Assembly: GCF_900176115.1 (NCBI RefSeq)
Contig: NZ_FWWR01000011.1
Span: 62,001 to 126,000 of the forward strand
Source: Peptoniphilus asaccharolyticus DSM 20463
GTDB taxonomy: Bacteria > Bacillota > Clostridia > Tissierellales > Peptoniphilaceae
Direction of reading: 5' to 3'
DNA: 64,000 bases
Shown: piece after piece, positions 24,679 through 33,864 of the stretch
Position numbering within the stretch: the stretch's first letter is position 1
How the letters are laid out: every line of letters begins with the position of its first letter
Made by a program: the position numbers and the translations under genes
Notes under the pieces: generated by a model
What the model was told of the DNA's origin: nothing
Seen by the model: only the letters and a program-made list of their open reading frames with translations
The model's database searches: none

Positions 24679-24744
24679 TGGCTCTATGTCAAATATTGGG
24701 GAGACTCGAGTTAACGAGTCTCCCCAATATTTGACATAGAGCCA
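24679..24744. repeat. Perfect 30-bp inverted repeat with 6-bp loop, ISL3-like ends back to back
   Basis: 24679-24708 and 24715-24744 are exact reverse complements, leaving only AGTTAA as loop. Each arm starts GGCTCTATGTCAAAT, which resembles ISL3-family terminal repeats (GGCTCTTTGTCAAAT type, from memory). T6 follows on the minus strand, so it can also terminate leftward transcription from the IS next to it. It may be a solo pair of IS ends or a minimal MITE. No exact 8-bp target duplication is seen. Confidence 0.6.
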
Positions 24745-24750
24745 ATAAAA

Positions 24751-26371
24751 ATAGCATTCCTCACGGGAATGCTCAGGTTGTAGACAAACCCAGGAATTTT
24801 CCTTGGGTTTGTTTGCATTTTAATAGCTTTAATAATTTATTAAAAATATCCGTAAAAATATGCCTTATTAGATCCTTATTCGGGTTTAATCTATACATTA
24901 AGGTTGCTAACTTTTTCATATTTAGGCATGCAAAGGTAAGTGCTGCTTTCATTTCCATTTTTCCTTTACCAATCATATTGGTGTATCGAAATCCATGGAA
25001 TTCTTTAGCACTTCCAAATACTCTTTCGATTGTTTCTTTTCTTCGACTGTAGTCTTCTTTTCCTTGATTTGTATATCTGTATTCTTCTGATATATCAAGA
25101 TAGTTTTGCCAGATGTGTCTAGTGATTACTTTTTGATGGTTTTTACTTTGAGTACACATACTTAGATTTGGACAGTTTTTACATACTTTTTTATCACTTT
25201 TATATTGTCTATATCCTTGTCTATCTGTTGTTTTATAGTCTAGGACTTGATTTTCTGGGCATAGGTAGCAATCATAGTATGCATCATAGACATAATCTTT
25301 TTTGTAATAGGGCTTTTCTGTTTTGGCTTTTCTTTTTGGGGCGGTGTAGGGTAATACGGGTAGCGTGGAATCATCAATGAGTTTTTTGCTATGGCTGGTG
25401 TTTTGTAGCCGGCATCCATGACTATTTTTTCTGCATGATATTGTTTTAATTTTTCTTCATAAAAGGGGATAAAGCTTGTGCTGTCATGAAGATTGCCTGG
25501 AAATATTTTGTAGGCTAAGACCCAGCCGTTTTTATCACAGGAGGTTTGTACATTGTAGGCGAATACTTCTTTGTGTTCTCCTTTATGGAAAAGTCCACTT
25601 TCTGGATCTGTTGTGGACGTGGTGATTTTTCTTATTTCTTGGCTTTTACTTTTTTCTTTTAAGGGTTTTTTACCATGCTCTTTTCTGTCTTCATCGATTT
25701 CTTTTTCTAGGTCTTCTTGATAGGCTTTTGCTTGGACTTTTATTTCTTCTCTTTTATTTTTATGTCTATTTGCATGGGCTTTTACGTGGGTTGCATCGAC
25801 AAATTGTATTTTGCTATCTACAAAGCCTTTGTCCATTGCTTGGCCTAATATATTTGCAAAGATTTCTTCAAAAATCTTTGTATCTTTAAATCGTCTTCTG
25901 TAGTTTTGACTAAAGGTGGTAAAGTGTGGAATCTTATCATAAAAATCAAAGCCTAGAAACCATCGATAGGCAATGTTTACTTCAATCTCTTTTATTGTTT
26001 GGCGCATACTTTTTATGTTGAACAAGTATTGAATGAATATGATTTTAAAAAGCACGAGTGGGTCTATGCTTGGTCTTCCATTATCTAAGCAGTATTTATC
26101 TTCAACTAAATCATAGATAAAGTCAAAGTCTATGTATTTATCTATTTTTCTAAGTATATGGTCTTTAGGGATTAATTCTTCGACTGAGATCATCTGAATT
26201 TGATCTGTTTTTCGTTTGTTATTTTTGGACAGCATGTTTCCACCTACTTTCTTGGTAGTTTTATACCCTTATTAGCCCATGTTTAGCCATTTATGCATGA
26301 AAAAAGGTAGATGTTTTTCGCTTTACACCTACCTTTGTCATCAGTCTGAGCATTCCTCAAAGGAATGCCAT
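24751..26371 (-). mobile_element. IS1182-family insertion sequence
   Basis: Ends are inverted: each contains the small hairpin GCATTCC-5-GGAATGC (24754-24772 and 26350-26368), followed inward by TCAG and, a few bases on, GACAA. The transposase lies between on the minus strand. The outer borders are approximate because no target duplication is clear. Confidence 0.75.
24773..26235 (-). pseudogene. IS1182-family transposase, frameshifted
   Basis: The DDE transposase would be about 487 residues. The N-terminal part (from 26235) has the IS1182 start VEELIPKDHILRKIDKYIDF and FVDATHVKAHANRHK; the C-terminal part has YDCYLCPENQ, the Cys cluster and ERVFGSAKEFHGFRYT. The frame is lost at a run of six A on the minus strand (25382-25387 T on plus): seven A would read AKKLIDDSTLPVLPYTAPKRK on to the stop at 24773. 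A single-base loss, a sequencing artefact or slippage could explain it. Confidence 0.85.
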
Positions 26372-26574
26372 TTCTATTTAGAATAACAATATTTATTATC
26401 AAATAGTTTGACGAAAAAAGAATAATAATATATAATATGTGCAAGAAAAATATTTAGGAATATTTAGATGTGTATATGAAATATTATTTTAATTTTTATA
26501 GGTATAAGAACGGAGATATATAGCTATTTTAGAAGAAGATAGTGTGAGGATGTATTAGAAAGGAGAAGGTATTT

Positions 26575-27284
26575 ATGAAAAGAAAAATTAGTTTATTAAG
26601 CTTAGTTTTATTGATGATAATTATGAGTACATCGACAACATTTGCTAATCATGTAGAAAATGAAAACATGTACAAGCAAATGAAAACATGTACAAGCAAA
26701 TGAATGATGAGATAAATATAGAAAAAGAAAAATTAAGAGAAGACTTATATGAACAATTGAAAAAACAAGATGCTTTAGTATTAATGGAAGTCTATGAAGA
26801 AATATTGTATCCTGAGATAGAAAGGCAGATAGAAAGAGAATATGCTGAAAAATATGGATATGTTAAGCCGACAGAATATAGATCAAGTTCAGGCGGAAGA
26901 AGTTATTATGCACCTAGGGGTGGAGTGGTTACCTATTTGACGAAATCGTTTGATTATAAACCAACAGAAGTATTGATAATGGGACTTGATGAAGATAAAA
27001 GCTATGATTTAGTTTTAAATATGAGTTCATTTAGTGCTGGGGATGTAGTTAAATCAATTTTAGGTTTCATACCTAAATCTGGTTTTTCAGTAGTTTTTAC
27101 ATTGCAAAGCATGGTTGATAGATTGGCAATTAATAATATAAAACAATGTGGCAGGTGTGCAAAGGTAATTAATACTTATAGTAGAGAGTGGAACACTAGA
27201 GCATCTATTGTCACAGGATGGTGTGATAGATTTAATTTAGAAGTACCTAGCAATGCTTATAATGTGTCTTTTGAAAGTTTTTAG
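26575..27284 (+). pseudogene. Secreted protein broken by a 20-bp tandem duplication
   Basis: From ATG 26575 (ribosome site AAAGGAGAAGG) the frame encodes a signal peptide (MKRKISLLSLVLLMIIM STSTTFA) and stops at TGA 26701. The downstream frame continues from MYKQMNDEI to 27284. Removing one 20-bp unit (26661-26680 or 26681-26700) gives one frame of about 229 residues: signal peptide, Glu/Lys-rich helix, a Gly/Arg/Tyr segment (SSSGGRSYYAPRGG) and a C-terminal domain with CGRC and one more Cys. It could be a phase-variable gene in the off state. The function is unknown. Confidence 0.75.
26661..26700 (+). repeat. 20-bp tandem duplication in the secreted-protein gene
   Basis: Two exact copies of a 20-bp unit starting TGAAAACATG lie at 26661-26680 and 26681-26700. 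Two copies shift the frame; one or four would keep it open. Confidence 0.95.
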
Positions 27285-27287
27285 GAT

Positions 27288-27725
27288 ATGAAAATTAGAA
27301 GAAAAATAAGTGTAGTCTACTTTTTATTTTTTATATTTTGTATATATGTCTTGGTAAGGTATCATGACCTTGAAGTGTGGCCAAAATGGCAACAACTGAC
27401 AAGAGAAAGAGTCATATACCTTATGAATACAGATGTGCAATGGTCAAAAGAGCCAATAACTCATATAGGTTATTTAGTGGGAATGGCAATGTGTCTATTT
27501 CATCTAACTATTGAGTTATTAGAAAAGAACTATACAAAAAAGGTAAAGAACTATATAAAAAGTAAAAAATATTTGATAAATTTAGCAATATGGATAGTTG
27601 CAATCAGCTTAATCTTTGTGATAAGTAAGCTAACATTTTACAAGGTATATATGGATTTGATTATTCCGCTTGCCTATTCTCTAGGTGGTTTTATCTTCAT
27701 AAACAGCAAGGAAGCGAATGAATAA
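27288..27725 (+). CDS. Small membrane protein, partner of the secreted protein
   Basis: The product is 145 residues with about four hydrophobic segments (VVYFLFFIFCIYVLV, YLVGMAMCLFHLTIELL, LINLAIWIVAISLIFVI and MDLIIPLAYSLGGFIFI). It starts 3 bp after the previous gene, so the pair is probably one unit, for example a secreted factor and its membrane partner or immunity protein. No family is recognised. Confidence 0.6.
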   Translation: MKIRRKISVVYFLFFIFCIYVLVRYHDLEVWPKWQQLTRERVIYLMNTDVQWSKEPITHIGYLVGMAMCLFHLTIELLEKNYTKKVKNYIKSKKYLINLAIWIVAISLIFVISKLTFYKVYMDLIIPLAYSLGGFIFINSKEANE

Positions 27726-27735
27726 GAAAAATAAA

Positions 27736-27772
27736 AAGTCGTCTTATCACTAAGGCGACTTTAATTTATTTT
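27736..27772. terminator. Bidirectional terminator between converging genes
   Basis: AAAGTCGTCTT pairs with AAGGCGACTTT around ATCACT. T- and A-rich tracts lie on both sides. Confidence 0.75.
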
Positions 27773-29452
27773 ATTTGCAATTGCTTTAAAGAATATTCCG
27801 ACAATTGAGTGAAATCTTTTTAAATCAGTGATGTATGCAAAGTCACTGCCAAATATTTTTTTCTCTGTTTCTAAATCTTCTTCAAGGCCTGTGAAAACTC
27901 CAAGCACATTTATATTCATTAGTCGAGCCTTCATAATTGAATTATATGTGTCATACTTGGCGACTTCATCGACGTAGTTTTCTACGCCGAGGTCTGCCAT
28001 GCCAATTAGTCCGAGGTCGGTTTCATCATTTGGCTTACCATCTGAAAGAACAATTAAGAATTTTCTATCGTGAGGATTTTTTTCGATTAAGTGGGTGATT
28101 AGTTTAATTGCAAGCCCATCACGATTGCTACCTGAACCTTGAAATTTAAAAATTTCAGAGTTCTTGAGTTTTGAATCGTGGTAGTCTCTATACGTCTTTA
28201 CAATCATGTGGTCAAAAAAATTGTTAAAGGACATAACTCGAGTGTCTATATTCAAGGATGTGAGAGCTTCAGCAATTATAAATGCCTCGATTGCCACATC
28301 ACTTTGTCTGATGGTTTGAGAGGCAGATGAGTCGAGCAATATATCCACTGATATGTCACCTAAATCATCAGAATAGTTTCGTTTAAAGATTTTTTGATTG
28401 TTTGAGTACAGACTCTTCCAAATCTCGCTTGCCACCAATTCTCCGGTTGTGCTGCGTATATTGTATTGTTCAGAATTTTTTAGAATAGAGTTTTTTAAAA
28501 CTTCTTTTAAATTAATGACGGCTCTTTTAAAGTGGAGCTCGTCAGCTTTATATTTTTCTAAATTTTTTCTGTGAGTTTCTTCGGCTTGTGCTTTGAAAAA
28601 AGAATCTTTTAAATTATATTCTCCATTTGTGAAATATAATTTTACATTTTCGTGTATTCCTGTACATATTTCATTTTCAATTTTTTTAACTTCGTTCGCA
28701 CGAGCAATTGGCTTCCCGTATCTTCTCTCGACTATTGCTGAATAGTCTTTTGCTCCGGATTTAATTTCCGACCTATCTATAACTTCTTTTAAATCTTCAT
28801 AGATGGATTGAGTGAACTCGGCAGATTCAATGTTGAATTTTTCAAGATCAGAAATTTCCACTTCTCTGACATTTACCACAACAGGGCTTACTATCTGCTT
28901 GGATTTAACTTTTTCAATAAACTTTTCAACTTTATCTAGAGCAGGTATATTGTCGTAGATATGGAAATATTTTTGGTACGTATTTTTTAGAAAATTCAGT
29001 AGCTCGTAGGTCTCTAATGAGTTGAAGTTTTCTATTTCAATTAGCAACTGTTCCAAACTTCCATTAGCTATTCTGGCAGATTTTAAGTATTTGGAGTAGT
29101 ATGCTCTTTCGAGTTCTTCACCGATTGAAGATGGTTGTATAAAATCATATTTGCTTTTTAAGTCTTTTATAAATTCATCAAAAAAATCACGTGTACCGGG
29201 ACGAAATTCAAATAGTTTCTCACGAATTGCATTTTCAATTGTGAGTGCCATGACCATCTTTAAATCTTTATAATTACTTTTTGAATTCACATGAAAGCTC
29301 AAAAATTTTTCTATGGTAAATTTATTGTAGATTTTTTGTGTCATTCCAAGCAGAGCAAGCCTGTAGTAGCTTTCGCAAAGGAATGTCTTAGTATCGACAT
29401 CAGATGAATAATCTTCTGAAACAGTCCATACAATGTTTTTGTTTTTACTCAT
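27761..29452 (-). CDS. VWA-domain protein paired with a MoxR ATPase
   Basis: The product has 563 residues. The first 370 are mainly helical and charged. The C-terminal about 190 residues form a von Willebrand A domain with the MIDAS DSSAS, a GSGSNRDG segment and LSDGKPND, as in CobT/NorD-like proteins. With the overlapping AAA+ gene it forms a MoxR-VWA pair. Such pairs act as metal-chelatase-like or protein-maturation machines. The target here is not evident. Confidence 0.85.
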   Translation of the reverse strand: MSKNKNIVWTVSEDYSSDVDTKTFLCESYYRLALLGMTQKIYNKFTIEKFLSFHVNSKSNYKDLKMVMALTIENAIREKLFEFRPGTRDFFDEFIKDLKSKYDFIQPSSIGEELERAYYSKYLKSARIANGSLEQLLIEIENFNSLETYELLNFLKNTYQKYFHIYDNIPALDKVEKFIEKVKSKQIVSPVVVNVREVEISDLEKFNIESAEFTQSIYEDLKEVIDRSEIKSGAKDYSAIVERRYGKPIARANEVKKIENEICTGIHENVKLYFTNGEYNLKDSFFKAQAEETHRKNLEKYKADELHFKRAVINLKEVLKNSILKNSEQYNIRSTTGELVASEIWKSLYSNNQKIFKRNYSDDLGDISVDILLDSSASQTIRQSDVAIEAFIIAEALTSLNIDTRVMSFNNFFDHMIVKTYRDYHDSKLKNSEIFKFQGSGSNRDGLAIKLITHLIEKNPHDRKFLIVLSDGKPNDETDLGLIGMADLGVENYVDEVAKYDTYNSIMKARLMNINVLGVFTGLEEDLETEKKIFGSDFAYITDLKRFHSIVGIFFKAIANKIN

Positions 29453-30362
29453 TAAATAAATCCTCGGATTTTAAGTCTTTTCTTATTAAAGTTTTTAGGA
29501 CATCTCCCACTATTTCACTTTCATAAGCATCAAAAGATTTGTGACTAATGCCCATTTCGATTGCACTGTTTATACCAAGTCCCATTTCCATCAATTTAAT
29601 AGCTCCGAGTAGGCCACGTAGGTCTATAGGTTTTGAAGATATTTCGGAATTTAAACTCTTTAATTCTATATCTAAGAAGAATCTTGTGAAGAGTTCAACA
29701 TATTCTTCTTTTAGATTTGTCTTATCTCTTAAAACTAATTTCAAGTTTTCTTCGGAGATGGTTGGCATTTCAATTACCATAAATCTTGAAACTAGAGCTT
29801 CATTTAAATCTCTTGTTCCAATGTAGCCGTGATTCATAGTTGCAATAAATCTTGTGGCTTCATGCAGTTTTAATCTGCCATATCCTGATACGTCAATTAT
29901 CCTTCTGTAGTCGAGTGCTGAGTGGACAACTGAAAGAGCTTCGTTTTTAGCCATGTTTATTTCGTCAAACACTCCAAAACCACCAAACTCACCGCATTCG
30001 TAAACAGGGCCTTTTTTTAATGTGACAGTGTTGTCTTTAAAAGTATCTGTACCGATTAGAGAAGCGGAGTCTGTGTTTACATTTAGAGATATTGTCCAAA
30101 GTGGTCTGCTAAATAGAGTAGATAAATTTTCTGAAAGTACATTTTTACCTGTGGCCTTAGGGCCTGTTAGTAGAATGTGGTTTCCGGATAGTATTCCAGC
30201 TATGGCTTTTTCCCAAACTTCTTTTCCGTAAAATTTGAAGTTCACTTCGGGTATTCTGTATTCTAAGTCTTTATCTAATTTATAGTAAGCTCTAAATTTC
30301 TCAACTTCATTGATTAAATTAGAGTCTATATTCTGTGTTTTTAAAAATTCTAATAGTTCCAT
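29445..30362 (-). CDS. MoxR/CobS-type AAA+ ATPase
   Basis: A 305-residue AAA+ ATPase. Walker A reads GPKATGKN, with Asn in place of the usual Thr/Ser. Walker B is GVFDEINMA, followed by ATMNHGYIGTRDLNEALVSRF, with sensor and arginine finger. It overlaps the VWA gene by 8 bp and is translated first. It would remodel a substrate presented by the VWA partner. Confidence 0.88.
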   Translation of the reverse strand: MELLEFLKTQNIDSNLINEVEKFRAYYKLDKDLEYRIPEVNFKFYGKEVWEKAIAGILSGNHILLTGPKATGKNVLSENLSTLFSRPLWTISLNVNTDSASLIGTDTFKDNTVTLKKGPVYECGEFGGFGVFDEINMAKNEALSVVHSALDYRRIIDVSGYGRLKLHEATRFIATMNHGYIGTRDLNEALVSRFMVIEMPTISEENLKLVLRDKTNLKEEYVELFTRFFLDIELKSLNSEISSKPIDLRGLLGAIKLMEMGLGINSAIEMGISHKSFDAYESEIVGDVLKTLIRKDLKSEDLFNE

Positions 30363-30529
30363 TTATCCTCCTAAAATGTGTTGCATAAATAATTCTACAT
30401 CAATTATACCCATAATGAACAATTATTTCAGAAATGTTACAGAGCTTATGTTATCTGTAACATAAACTTAAAGTAAGAACTTATGTATTAATGATACAAT
30501 GATTGTGTAAATGAGAATAGGGTGATGAG

Positions 30530-31195
30530 ATGAAAAAGAATATTAAATTTTTATTTGCATTACTTTCTCTTATAATTTTGTTCAATTCTTCCACGGCATA
30601 CGCAAAGGTATTTAAGGACACAAAAAACCATTGGGCTAAAGTCTATATCGACGAGATGAGCGATAGAGGTTTTCTAACAGGATATGCCCAAAACACATTC
30701 AAACCGGACGATATGATGAGCAGAGCAGAGTTTTATTCCATAATAAATTCCATGGCAGGTTTGGAAAAAACTTACACTGTTACTTTCTCAGATGTATCAA
30801 CATCTGATTGGTACTATCAAGACATTGCAAAGGCAATTAAGGCCGGTTATCTTACACCTACAACAGGAGCTTTAAACCCAAACAAACCAATTTCAAGACA
30901 AGAAGTGATGGCAATAATAGGTTATATGTACAAAGTAAAACCGGATGCCGGAGCTGTAGCTAAATTTACAGACGTTTCTTCAATTAGAAATGAGAACAGA
31001 GGTTATGTTGGAGCGCTAGTGAAAGTTGGAGTTGTGAATGGGGGAGCAGGTGGTATGCTCTATCCTAATAATCCAATGACTAGAGCAGAAGTTGCAAAGG
31101 TACTCTTTACTATGGTGGACAAATATGAACTTCCTTCAGAGAGAGTAGTTGTGGACAGCAAAATCAAATTTGGGGACAGAAATCTATATAATTAA
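30530..31195 (+). CDS. Secreted protein with three SLH domains
   Basis: Its 221 residues comprise a signal peptide ending at TAYA (residue 25), then three S-layer homology repeats. Each has a conserved start (FKDTKNHWAKVYIDEM; FSDVSTSDWYYQDIAKAI; FTDVSSIRNENRGYVGALV) and an MSRAEFYSIIN or MTRAEVAKVLF helix. SLH domains bind pyruvylated secondary cell wall polymer. There is no extra domain, so it is a minimal cell-wall-bound protein. Confidence 0.9.
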   Translation: MKKNIKFLFALLSLIILFNSSTAYAKVFKDTKNHWAKVYIDEMSDRGFLTGYAQNTFKPDDMMSRAEFYSIINSMAGLEKTYTVTFSDVSTSDWYYQDIAKAIKAGYLTPTTGALNPNKPISRQEVMAIIGYMYKVKPDAGAVAKFTDVSSIRNENRGYVGALVKVGVVNGGAGGMLYPNNPMTRAEVAKVLFTMVDKYELPSERVVVDSKIKFGDRNLYN

Positions 31196-31220
31196 GAGCT
31201 TGGAAACAAGCTCTTTTTTA
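31194..31220 (+). terminator. Terminator of the SLH gene
   Basis: AAGAGCTTG and CAAGCTCTT pair around a GAAA tetraloop, followed by T-rich sequence. Confidence 0.85.
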
Positions 31221-31326
31221 TTTTTATCAAAAATTATAAATAGTTTGAAAGATTTTTAACAAATGAACCTTTTTAGTTCTAAAAGACTCTTATATATAGA
31301 TGCATCAAAAAGAAAGGAGACTGAGC

Positions 31327-31896
31327 ATGGACGATATTCAAATGGTTGAAGCTATAAAGGCCGGCGACAAAGAAGCTTTTAACCAGTTGTATGAAGAGTA
31401 TAGTTTACGGCTATATAGAACAGCATACTTGATTGTAGGGAATTCTTATGATGCTGAAGATGTACTGCAGGATACATTTATATCGGCTTATAAAAATATG
31501 TCTGATTTAAAAGACCACACTAAATTGAAGACATGGCTATATGCTATTTTAAAAAATAGAGCTTATAAAAAATACAATAAGAATCAAAGAGAATTTCCAG
31601 AACAAGATATCTTAGAAAAAATTGAAGTTAAGGGAACTGAAAATATAAAAGAAGATAGATTTGCATTGAAAGATGAAATTCAAATTTGTCTTATGAAGCT
31701 AAAACCAAAACTTAGGGAAGTCATAGTGCTATATTACTACAATGACTTCACAATTGCAGAAATTGCTCAGATTTGCGGGAGTTTTCAAGGAACTGTTAAG
31801 TCAAGGCTGTATAAGGCGAGAAAAGATTTGAAAAGAGAATTAGAAAAGCTAAATTCAGACGTCGTATTGCCGAATAGGGAGGAAGCAAATGGTTGA
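31327..31896 (+). CDS. ECF-type RNA polymerase sigma factor
   Basis: The 189-residue protein has region 2 (NQLYEEYSLRLYRTAYLIVGNSYDAEDVLQDTF split over helices) and region 4 (LREVIVLYYYNDFTIAEIAQ and GTVKSRLYKARKDL). ATG 31327 sits behind AAAGGAGA. It overlaps the next gene by 8 bp, the usual sigma/anti-sigma pairing. A possible autoregulatory promoter (TGAACC near 31264 and GACTC about 15 bp on) is weak. Confidence 0.92.
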   Translation: MDDIQMVEAIKAGDKEAFNQLYEEYSLRLYRTAYLIVGNSYDAEDVLQDTFISAYKNMSDLKDHTKLKTWLYAILKNRAYKKYNKNQREFPEQDILEKIEVKGTENIKEDRFALKDEIQICLMKLKPKLREVIVLYYYNDFTIAEIAQICGSFQGTVKSRLYKARKDLKRELEKLNSDVVLPNREEANG

Positions 31897-32680
31897 TAAA
31901 GAAAAATTTGAAGATGTGAGGGAACAAATTAATTCTTCTGTTGATGGAATATTTCCTTCCGATTTTGTAAAAAATAAGATTGATTTACAAATAAGAGACT
32001 TGGAGCGAGAAAGAGGAGGATTTATGATGAAGAGAATGAAGAAATTAAAATTAGCAGCAGCTTTATCGATTTGTATTTTAGTAGGTAGAGTAGGAGTTTA
32101 TGCCATAGGTACTATTACGGGTACAATAAGCTCTTCAACTTCTTACTACAACTATACAAAGTATGAAGATATTAAAAAAGCTGAAAAGAAAGCTGGACTT
32201 GAAGCAGTGGTTCCGGAAACTATAGGAGACTTTAAGTTTGATGGAATTAGAATAGTGGATGTAGCTGATACAGATGATGAAGGCAATCAAATGAATAAGC
32301 GAAAAGCAATTGATGTTGCATATAAGGATAGCAATGGAACTATAGGAGAATTATCTTTAGATAAATTTTCACCAAATCAGCCTAAAATTGAAGAACAACC
32401 ATATACAGAAAAAAGACAAATAAATGGACACGATTTTTATTTCACTCGTTTAGAAAGTTTATTTTTAGCAAGTGAAAAGGAAATGACTCCTGAAGAAAAA
32501 GAACGTTCAGAAAACGACCCTTTATTTAACGTTGGAATTGGTGGAGAGGGTACAAAAAGAGAAACTTCAATCTCTCACCACCTATCTTTTGAAGATAATG
32601 GTATAACATATAATTTTATGACAAGTGAAGAGATAAGTTCAGAGAAACTATTTGAAATGGCAAGTGAGTTTTTTAAATAG
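31889..32680 (+). CDS. Membrane anti-sigma factor-like protein
   Basis: It has 263 residues. A short cytoplasmic N-terminus (about 45), one transmembrane helix (LKLAAALSICILVGRVGVYAI, 53-73) and an extracytoplasmic domain of about 185 residues without a known motif. The topology and overlap with the ECF sigma gene indicate an anti-sigma factor or sensor. The N-terminus lacks an obvious zinc anti-sigma HxxxCxxC motif. Confidence 0.75.
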   Translation: MVDKEKFEDVREQINSSVDGIFPSDFVKNKIDLQIRDLERERGGFMMKRMKKLKLAAALSICILVGRVGVYAIGTITGTISSSTSYYNYTKYEDIKKAEKKAGLEAVVPETIGDFKFDGIRIVDVADTDDEGNQMNKRKAIDVAYKDSNGTIGELSLDKFSPNQPKIEEQPYTEKRQINGHDFYFTRLESLFLASEKEMTPEEKERSENDPLFNVGIGGEGTKRETSISHHLSFEDNGITYNFMTSEEISSEKLFEMASEFFK

Positions 32681-32721
32681 AATATAACCCAAATTGATTT
32701 ATAAATAGATTTTAATTAGAT

Positions 32722-32752
32722 GGATTGTTTTAAAAGACAATCCATTTTTTAA
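32722..32752 (+). terminator. Terminator of the sigma/anti-sigma operon
   Basis: GGATTGT pairs with ACAATCC around a short loop and is followed by T6. Confidence 0.8.
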
Positions 32753-32817
32753 TTGTTAGAGAGATTAGAGATTTATGTATCCTTTTAAGCTGTGGTATAA
32801 TTAGTTCGGAGGCTGAA

Positions 32818-33864
32818 ATGAATACAAATACGAGAAAAATAATAGCTTTAGTAGCATTGTTATTATTGGGGACGGTAATATATTTTTACTATAGAAATAC
32901 AGCTAGTAGAGAGATAGTTTTAGATAAAAAGATAAAGGTTACAGAGAGTGCAAAAAGTTTTCATCTATCTACAAATGGGTTGATGATATTTGACAACAAC
33001 TTATACATACTCAATCGAGATGGTGATTTGATAAAGACAGTTAAAGCTAAAAATGTAGAGTTAGAAGCTTTCTTTGCAAATAACTATGCCTTCTTATATG
33101 ACCAAGATCTTGGAAGAATAAGTCAATATCAAGATAGTGGAGAATTTATAAGGAATATAAAAATAACCGACACTCTTTTCAATATAAAATATGAAAATAA
33201 AAATTTTATCTTGCATACCAAGTATGAAAATGGAGAGAGACTTTGGTGTCTAACAACAGATGGAAAGCTAAAGAAGATATATGAATCTGCGAATTCAATA
33301 TTGGCTTATGATGTAAAGGATATGGACACATTTGTAATAGCAGAGTTGAAGGTTGAAACTAATGGATATACAACAAATTGTGTAATTAAAAACTCTTCGA
33401 AGAACAAGACTTACTCAAATGGTTCTGAAGTTGCATTGGCTGTAAAGTACTCTGATTCAAGAGTTGTGATGGTGACAAATAAGAATCTATATGCATTTGA
33501 AGGAGATGAAGTCAAATCTGTAGAGATTCCAAATATGTCTGATGTTGCTGTGGTGGATAGAAGTGTTTATCTGCTACACTCAGGGATTCTTTCTAAATAC
33601 AATTCTAAGTTAGAAGAAGTTACCAAACATATAGTTGCAGCGAATGTTGAAAAATTACAGCAAGTTTCAAAATCACTCTATGCCTATTCAAATTCTGATA
33701 TAGCTGGGAATTTATTGCAGAGAAATGAATTCTACTACAGATTTCCATCAGAAGCAGAGAAGATAGAAATTTCCGGAATTAGAATAGGAGTGCTTCAAGA
33801 TGGAACGGTAACTCTTTATAAAGTGACTAATGGTAGAAATGAAGTGGGAGAGGTAAACAAATGA
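32818..33864 (+). CDS. Membrane-anchored beta-propeller-like protein
   Basis: Total 348 residues. One N-terminal transmembrane helix (IIALVALLLLGTVIYFYY) is followed by repeated strands typical of a beta-propeller (LYILNRDGDLIKTVKA, YQDSGEFIRNIK, LWCLTTDGKLKKIYE). It resembles DUF5711-type proteins seen beside MscS genes. It overlaps the mscS gene by 4 bp. The role is unknown. Confidence 0.7.
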   Translation: MNTNTRKIIALVALLLLGTVIYFYYRNTASREIVLDKKIKVTESAKSFHLSTNGLMIFDNNLYILNRDGDLIKTVKAKNVELEAFFANNYAFLYDQDLGRISQYQDSGEFIRNIKITDTLFNIKYENKNFILHTKYENGERLWCLTTDGKLKKIYESANSILAYDVKDMDTFVIAELKVETNGYTTNCVIKNSSKNKTYSNGSEVALAVKYSDSRVVMVTNKNLYAFEGDEVKSVEIPNMSDVAVVDRSVYLLHSGILSKYNSKLEEVTKHIVAANVEKLQQVSKSLYAYSNSDIAGNLLQRNEFYYRFPSEAEKIEISGIRIGVLQDGTVTLYKVTNGRNEVGEVNK

